Positions 4,529-8,959 of a DNA stretch of 8,959 bases are shown here, piece by piece. Source of the DNA: Candidatus Omnitrophota bacterium (lineage in GTDB: Bacteria > Omnitrophota > Omnitrophia > Omnitrophales > Aquincolibacteriaceae). Each line of letters begins with the position of its first letter. Within the stretch, counting starts at the first letter, position 1. The notes beneath the pieces were generated by a model. The model was not told the origin of the DNA and made no database searches. It saw only the letters and a list, made by a program, of their open reading frames with translations. The DNA lies in contig JAHFHJ010000001.1 in the NCBI GenBank assembly GCA_023246985.1, forward strand, positions 1 through 8,959, written 5' to 3'. The position numbers and the translations under genes are program-made.

Positions 4529-7500
4529 ATGCGCCTTAAAAAACTCGAGCTTCTAGGTTTCAAATCCTTCGCCGATAAAACCGAGGTTGCTTTTGACCAT
4601 GGGGTCACTTGCATCGTCGGTCCTAACGGTTGTGGTAAGAGCAATGTCTCAGACGCAATCCGTTGGGTTTTGGGGGAGCGTAGCGCAAAGCTTTTGCGCG
4701 GCTCCACCATGGAAGATGTCATTTTTAACGGCACCGAAGTCCGCAAGCCCCTCGCCTTTGCCGAAGTTTCTCTCACCATCGATAACGCCGATCGCGGCAT
4801 GCCGATCGAATATAACGAAGTCACGCTCGCGCGCCGCCTTTATCGCACGGGGGAAAGCAACTATCTTCTCAATAAGACCGTCTGCCGCCTCAAAGACATC
4901 CAAGATTTGATCCTCGATACCGGCATTGGCTCCTCTTCTTATTCCATGATCGAACAGGGCCGCATCGACTACATTCTCAGAGCCGATCCGGAAGAGCGCC
5001 GCTTTCTTATTGAGGAGGCCGCCGGCATCGCCAAGTACAAGGTTAAAAAAGACGAATCCATCCGAAAACTTGAGCGCACCGAAGAAAATCTCAAGCGCCT
5101 TCGGGATATCGTCTTTGAGGTTCAAAAGAACATCCAATATGCCGAACGCCAGGCCAAACGCGCGGAACGCTACAAGCTGGAACTCGATCGGCTCAAAACC
5201 CTTGAGATCAAACGCGCCTTCCACGCTCAGCGCCAGATCGAACAGAAAAAGCAGGGGCTGATGCAGGGTTTTCAGTCCAAAAAGGATGAGCTCGCGTCTC
5301 TGGATTCAAAGCTCCAATTTCAGCATCATACGATCGAAGACCAGGAAACCCGCGTTCGCGGGATCGGCCAGCGTTGCCATGTCAAAGAGGGAGAGCGTTA
5401 TCAAACTCTCGCGCAGATCGAGACGAACGATCAAAAACTTCAATTTATCCGCAATCAACGCGTCGAGCTCGCCCAGCAGCGCGGCCAGCTGCTCCAGGAA
5501 CAGGATCAACTGCGTCAATCGATCGAAACGGCCGGCGCCAAAAAAAACGAGCTTCGGGAACTTTTAAAGACCCGGGAGAACGAGAACGCTCAAAGCCGGA
5601 TCCGCCTGGAGGAAGCGACCCAGACGCTCCAACATCGGGAATCTCTGATTTTGGAAGCGAAGAACGCGCTTGAGACGGCCCGTAAAGATTTTTTTGACGC
5701 CGCGCGATCCACCGTGCAGACCCGCAATGAATTTCATCGCGCCAAGGCGCTCGGCGAGAATCTGGAATCCCAATTCCGCCGGGAAAGCGGAAATGCGGCC
5801 CGTCTCTTTGAGCAGACCGCGGCTTGGGAAGAAAAATTAAAAATTTGCCTCCGGGCGCTTGCAAGCGCGAATGCCGGCCTTCAGAGCACGCTGAGCAGTC
5901 ATCAGGGGCTCCGCGCCACGATGCATGCCTTTGAACATGAACTTTCAGAGACGCGCAAACACACCCAGGAGATACGGCTCGCGCTTCGCGAAAAAGAATC
6001 CCGTCTTGACACGCTCACGGAAATGGAAGGCGCCAGTTCCTCTGCGTTCCAGGAATTCTTGAGCGAGGCAGCGCGGCATGTTCCGGGACCGGTCCGCAGC
6101 CTTCAGGAAATCATCAAAATCCAGGAGGGATATGAATGGGCCATCGATGTGGCGTTGGGACAATTCGCCCGATCTTTGATCGCAGAGAATGCGGCCGCCG
6201 CGCGTACCCTCGTGGATCGTTTGAATTGCAAACGCTCTCTCGCGACGGGGATCTTTCTCAAATCTCAGGCTCCTTTTTCTTCGGAAGCCGCCCGCTTCTA
6301 CGCAGCGCTTGGATTTCGACCGCTCGCCGAGTTTGTCCAGATCGAGCCCGGCTACGAAGGGATCCTGGGAAATGTTTTTTTATGCGATTCGTTTCCGGTT
6401 CATGAGCTTGAAGCGCTTTTGCAGGCGCCGGTTTCAGCCAATCTCGTCTCCCGCGACGGTCTTTTTCTGAGTTCCGACCGACGCCTGTTCTTCTGGAATG
6501 ATCAGAGCCGCTCCCGATTCTTCTTCTCAAAAGACGCTGAAACCTCCAAGATCCGCAAGGGAATCGCTGCCTTAACCCTTCAGGCCCAGGAAAAAGAAGC
6601 CAAGATCTGTTTCCTGGAGAGCGAACTCGCCGGACTGCACGCGCAAGGCGTTCAAGCGGATGAGCAAAAGACTCTGACCCTGATCGAAAAAGAATCTCTT
6701 GAGAGCGAAAAGAAAAATATTGAAGAGCGGCTGCAGGGATGGGGAAAGGAAAGCGAGCTTTCATCCTCGGAGATCCGGAATCTGACGCAAGAAATCGAGC
6801 AAGGACGCTTCACGCAGGAACAATTCGGGAGCGCTCTGATCCAAAAAGAACAGGAAGAAGTGAAATCTGCGGAGATCCAGCAGCGGAAAGAACGAGATCT
6901 CGAACAATGCCTGGGCGCCCGCGATGAGATCCTCCGTGATCTGCGTCAATGCCAGACTCAGGCGGAACAATTCCAGCAGGGAATCCGCCATCTTGAGGAA
7001 TCTCGACGTCTTGTCGAGCAGCATACGCAAAAAGATCTCGAACGTCAGGCGTTTTTGGAACAAAGTAAAGAGCGCATCGCCGCCAAGGAACAAGAGCTCG
7101 ACCGGGAGGAAGGAGTCTGTCTCCGCCTGGCGGCAGAACATCAAGAGAGACTTCATGCCGTGAATGTCGCGCTGGAGTTGCTCCATAAAGATCAGCGGGA
7201 ACAGGAATCGCTTTTTTCGGGCCTGCGCCACACTCTGGATCAGATGCTCCACGCCCAAAAGCTTCTGCGGGATGAGGAACACCAGATATCGCTTCAGCAA
7301 ATGGATCTCGACTACCAGCTCAAGAATGTGGGGGAGCGGCTGCTCCAACGTTATCGCCTGAACCTCTCAGAGATCAATGCCCGGGATTATGTTTTTACGG
7401 ATGAAGAACTAGCGACCGCGGAGGAAACGATCACCGCGCTTCAGACCAAAGTTGATTCCCTGGGTACGGTCAATCTGCTCGCGATTGAGGAATATCAGGA

Positions 7501-8158
7501 ATTGAAGCAACGCTACGATTTCCTTCTGGCCCAGCAAAAAGACCTGGAGGATGCGCGGAATTCTCTCATGGAAGCCATCCGCAAGATCAACCAGACCACC
7601 AAACAGCTTTTTGAGGACACTTTCAAGCAGGTGCAGGAAACCTTCAAGCAATATTACCAGATCCTTTTTCAGGGCGGCGAGGCGCGGATTTTCCTGATCG
7701 ATGAGACGCATCCGCTCGAATCGGGGATCGACATCGTTGTCCGGCCTCCCGGAAAAAAGCTTCAGAGCATGTCGCTTCTTTCGGGCGGCGAAAAAGCCCT
7801 CACTGCCGTGGCGCTTCTTTTCGCGCTTTTCAAGATCAAGCCTTCGCCGTTCTGTCTTTTAGACGAGATCGACGCGCCGCTCGACGAGGCCAATATCGAC
7901 CGTTTCTTGGCGGTGTTGAACACCTTCATCGACCAGTCCCAATTTATTATCATCACGCATAACCGAAAAACGATCGCCATGGGAAATGCCCTCTACGGCG
8001 TAACCATGGAAGAGCCCGGCATTTCCAAGATTGTCTCCGTCAAGGTGCGCTTGGGTGAAGAATCCCTTCCCGGCGGCAATGCGGCGATGATCCCGGCCGG
8101 AGCCGCCGTCTCGGTCGAGGAAGCTCCCGAGAAAACCGCGGATACCGTCAGCGCTTGA
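4529..8158 (+). CDS. smc: Chromosome segregation ATPase SMC (condensin subunit)
   Basis: SMC forms a homodimeric, DNA-entrapping ring with ScpA/ScpB that compacts and segregates the chromosome. The product is 1209 residues from ATG 4529, giving the canonical MRLKKLELLGFKSFADKTEV; an in-frame GTG at 4523 would add only two residues. The N-terminal head has Walker A GPNGCGKS (31-38) and Q-loop Gln143. A first coiled coil spans about 165-510, the hinge about 518-660, and a second coiled coil about 665-1000 with matching length. The C-terminal head has signature LLSGGEK (1083-1089), Walker B and catalytic Glu in LLDEID (Asp1112, Glu1113), and the LDEAN D-loop. A final stretch of about 30 Ala/Pro/Glu-rich residues looks disordered. 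The hinge lacks the glycine-rich end usual in the family. The SD is weak (AAAGAG, 4514-4519). Its stop overlaps the pgsA start. The conserved rnc neighbour is missing upstream. Confidence 0.97.
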   Translation: MRLKKLELLGFKSFADKTEVAFDHGVTCIVGPNGCGKSNVSDAIRWVLGERSAKLLRGSTMEDVIFNGTEVRKPLAFAEVSLTIDNADRGMPIEYNEVTLARRLYRTGESNYLLNKTVCRLKDIQDLILDTGIGSSSYSMIEQGRIDYILRADPEERRFLIEEAAGIAKYKVKKDESIRKLERTEENLKRLRDIVFEVQKNIQYAERQAKRAERYKLELDRLKTLEIKRAFHAQRQIEQKKQGLMQGFQSKKDELASLDSKLQFQHHTIEDQETRVRGIGQRCHVKEGERYQTLAQIETNDQKLQFIRNQRVELAQQRGQLLQEQDQLRQSIETAGAKKNELRELLKTRENENAQSRIRLEEATQTLQHRESLILEAKNALETARKDFFDAARSTVQTRNEFHRAKALGENLESQFRRESGNAARLFEQTAAWEEKLKICLRALASANAGLQSTLSSHQGLRATMHAFEHELSETRKHTQEIRLALREKESRLDTLTEMEGASSSAFQEFLSEAARHVPGPVRSLQEIIKIQEGYEWAIDVALGQFARSLIAENAAAARTLVDRLNCKRSLATGIFLKSQAPFSSEAARFYAALGFRPLAEFVQIEPGYEGILGNVFLCDSFPVHELEALLQAPVSANLVSRDGLFLSSDRRLFFWNDQSRSRFFFSKDAETSKIRKGIAALTLQAQEKEAKICFLESELAGLHAQGVQADEQKTLTLIEKESLESEKKNIEERLQGWGKESELSSSEIRNLTQEIEQGRFTQEQFGSALIQKEQEEVKSAEIQQRKERDLEQCLGARDEILRDLRQCQTQAEQFQQGIRHLEESRRLVEQHTQKDLERQAFLEQSKERIAAKEQELDREEGVCLRLAAEHQERLHAVNVALELLHKDQREQESLFSGLRHTLDQMLHAQKLLRDEEHQISLQQMDLDYQLKNVGERLLQRYRLNLSEINARDYVFTDEELATAEETITALQTKVDSLGTVNLLAIEEYQELKQRYDFLLAQQKDLEDARNSLMEAIRKINQTTKQLFEDTFKQVQETFKQYYQILFQGGEARIFLIDETHPLESGIDIVVRPPGKKLQSMSLLSGGEKALTAVALLFALFKIKPSPFCLLDEIDAPLDEANIDRFLAVLNTFIDQSQFIIITHNRKTIAMGNALYGVTMEEPGISKIVSVKVRLGEESLPGGNAAMIPAGAAVSVEEAPEKTADTVSA
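5855..5868 (+). repeat. 14-bp perfect palindrome inside smc
   Basis: GCGCTTGCAAGCGC is self-complementary and shares the ten-base core GCTTGCAAGC with the palindrome at 1665-1680. It lies in the first coiled-coil region (LRALASANA). Function unknown; coding constraint plus chance is a sufficient explanation. Confidence 0.5.
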
Positions 8159-8772
8159 GCATCCCGAATTTTCTGACTCTTTTCAGGATTCTTCTCACGC
8201 CGGTTTTTTTCATCGCTCTTATTTCCTACAGCCCCGAAAAAGAATGGCTCCGCCTTGTCGCGTTGGCGATCTTTGTCGTTGCGGCTCTGACGGATGCGCT
8301 GGACGGCATCCTCGCCCGATTCCTTAAGCAACGCACGGCGCTCGGCCAAATACTCGACCCTTTGGCGGACAAGATCCTTCTTGTAAGCGCCTACATCGGA
8401 CTTCTCTTTGTCGCGACGATTCCTTTCCGACCGCCGCTTTGGATCACCATCACGATCATCTTCCGCGACCTGATCCTTCTCTTTGGATTTTTCATCCTGC
8501 ATTTCGCGGCGGTCCCAATCCCCATCATCCCGCCAAAGCGGGATGGAGCCGTCCCGGCTACCTCGGATCACGAGAAAAAAATAGCCGGGCCGCTCAAGAT
8601 CGAGGTCCTGCCGAATCTTTGGGGGAAGTTGACCACCGCCTCACAAATGCTCCTTTTATGCTTCATTCTGCTCGAATGCCCGGTCGCCGTGCCCCTGGCT
8701 TATGTGACCGCGGCCTTCACGGTTATTTCCGGTATGGTTTATATTACGCGCGGGCTAAAGTTTATCCAATGA
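8155..8772 (+). CDS. pgsA: CDP-diacylglycerol--glycerol-3-phosphate 3-phosphatidyltransferase (PgsA)
   Basis: PgsA makes phosphatidylglycerol-phosphate from CDP-diacylglycerol and glycerol-3-phosphate in the inner membrane. The 205-residue protein has the full CDP-alcohol phosphotransferase motif D-x2-DG-x2-AR-x8-G-x3-D-x3-D: Asp47, Asp50, Gly51, Ala54, Arg55, Gly64, Asp68 and Asp72. Hydrophobic segments lie near 8-25, 33-47, 74-90, 95-117, 160-177 and 180-197, the six helices expected. The start is a TTG at 8155 that overlaps the smc stop by 4 nt. It has no clear SD but gives the typical N-terminus SIPNFLTLFRILL, so translation is probably coupled to smc. The loop after helix 4 (about 120-150) is roughly 26 residues longer than in Escherichia coli PgsA and is encoded by a palindromic DNA element. 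The motif cannot by itself exclude a related family member such as a phosphatidylserine synthase, but the N-terminus and the GKLTTASQM segment fit PgsA. Confidence 0.9.
   Translation: MSIPNFLTLFRILLTPVFFIALISYSPEKEWLRLVALAIFVVAALTDALDGILARFLKQRTALGQILDPLADKILLVSAYIGLLFVATIPFRPPLWITITIIFRDLILLFGFFILHFAAVPIPIIPPKRDGAVPATSDHEKKIAGPLKIEVLPNLWGKLTTASQMLLLCFILLECPVAVPLAYVTAAFTVISGMVYITRGLKFIQ
8526..8589 (+). repeat. Double-hairpin palindromic element inserted in frame within pgsA
   Basis: Two hairpins stand side by side. The first has arms CATCCCGC (8526-8533) and GCGGGATG (8538-8545), a perfect 8-bp stem with the loop CAAA. The second has arms CCCGGCTA (8553-8560) and TAGCCGGG (8582-8589), also perfect. 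Its loop contains a smaller stem, CTCG (8562-8565) with CGAG (8571-8574), followed by a run of seven A. The encoded residues (about 124-145) are Pro/Lys/Asp-rich and fall where PgsA proteins normally have a short loop before the GKxxT motif. This resembles small palindromic elements known to insert in frame into genes, such as those of Rickettsia. Other copies would lie outside this window. No target-site duplication is clear. Confidence 0.6.
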
Positions 8773-8959
8773 GAGTCCTTGTCTTCACCCTCCTTGCCTA
8801 TCTCCTGGGTTCCATTCCGTTCGGCCTCATCGCCGGATTCAGAGTTAAGGGCCTTGATCTCCGGGAACACGGCAGTAAGAATATCGGCGCGACCAATGTC
8901 TTCCGGGTCGTCGGAAAAAAGTGGGGGGTCGCGGTCCTCCTGTTGGATGCTCTCAAGGG
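8769..8959 (+). CDS. plsY: Acyl-phosphate:glycerol-3-phosphate acyltransferase PlsY, N-terminal part
   Basis: PlsY is the membrane enzyme that transfers the acyl group of acyl-phosphate (made by PlsX) to glycerol-3-phosphate, giving lysophosphatidate. The first 63 codons are present and the gene runs off the window. Visible family motifs are the first membrane helix with GSIPFGLI (14-21), the glycine/asparagine motif HGSKNIGATNVFR (34-46) and the start of the second conserved block, LLLDALKG (57 onward, with the final Gly codon cut). The ATG at 8769 overlaps the pgsA stop (ATGA) and has no good SD, so coupled translation with pgsA is likely. With plsX at the left edge of the window, both halves of the PlsX/PlsY route are encoded in one cluster. 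Confidence 0.93.
   Translation, partial: MRVLVFTLLAYLLGSIPFGLIAGFRVKGLDLREHGSKNIGATNVFRVVGKKWGVAVLLLDALK

Noticed and set aside
4489..4539. Short leader peptide behind GGAGG, starting at ATT 4489
   Set aside because: ATT is a very rare start, and the 16-codon product has no regulatory codon run or similarity.
4649..5224. 191-codon minus-strand frame opposite the SMC N-terminal head
   Set aside because: Antisense shadow of a well-conserved ATPase head; no motif and no suitable neighbouring signals.
7993..8571. 192-codon minus-strand frame rich in Arg, Lys, Asp and Glu, over smc and pgsA
   Set aside because: This composition is the expected antisense shadow of hydrophobic PgsA codons. It has no family resemblance, and pgsA is certain on the other strand. 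Part of it also covers the palindromic element.

Overview
This window is a compact, entirely plus-strand run of bacterial housekeeping genes. The order is plsX (3' end only), fabH, fabD, fabG, acpP, fabF, smc, pgsA and plsY (5' end only). Every gene except the plsX fragment is identified from family motifs visible in the translation. Base composition is moderately GC-rich with G/C-favouring third positions, and Shine-Dalgarno (SD) sites of the AAGGA/AGGAG type precede most genes. The host is therefore an SD-using bacterium. A fab cluster running into smc and then pgsA-plsY does not match the Escherichia coli or Bacillus arrangement. An uncultured lineage such as Omnitrophota or another PVC-like or deep-branching phylum is a low-confidence guess. 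There is no phage, toxin-antitoxin, CRISPR, IS or other clearly accessory system here.

Region 1 (1-4428) is the fatty-acid synthesis operon. PlsX feeds acyl-phosphate to phospholipid synthesis. FabD loads malonyl onto ACP, FabH starts chains by condensing acetyl-CoA with malonyl-ACP, FabF elongates, and FabG reduces the 3-ketoacyl-ACP. Intergenic gaps are short (7 to 56 nt). AcpP has the best SD site in the window, as expected for the most abundant protein of the set. A terminator-like hairpin straddles the acpP stop codon and may let acpP be made in excess over fabF.

Region 2 (4429-4528) is a 100-nt gap. In many bacteria rnc (RNase III) sits at this point of the acpP-(fabF)-rnc-smc order, but here it is absent. 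The gap holds an orphan GGAGG, a complementary CCTCC and only a weak SD for smc.

Region 3 (4529-8959) is smc (1209 aa, complete, with an atypical hinge), then pgsA and plsY, each overlapping its predecessor by 4 nt. PlsX and PlsY make lysophosphatidate from acyl-ACP, and PgsA makes phosphatidylglycerol-phosphate. Lipid genes therefore flank the chromosome-condensation gene on both sides.

The most unusual feature is inside pgsA (about 8526-8589). Two adjacent near-perfect hairpins encode a proline/lysine-rich segment with no counterpart in the usual PgsA loop. It looks like a small palindromic element inserted in frame. Lesser oddities are the glycine-poor hinge end of SMC, the tandem octamer before acpP and a repeated GCTTGCAAGC palindrome.
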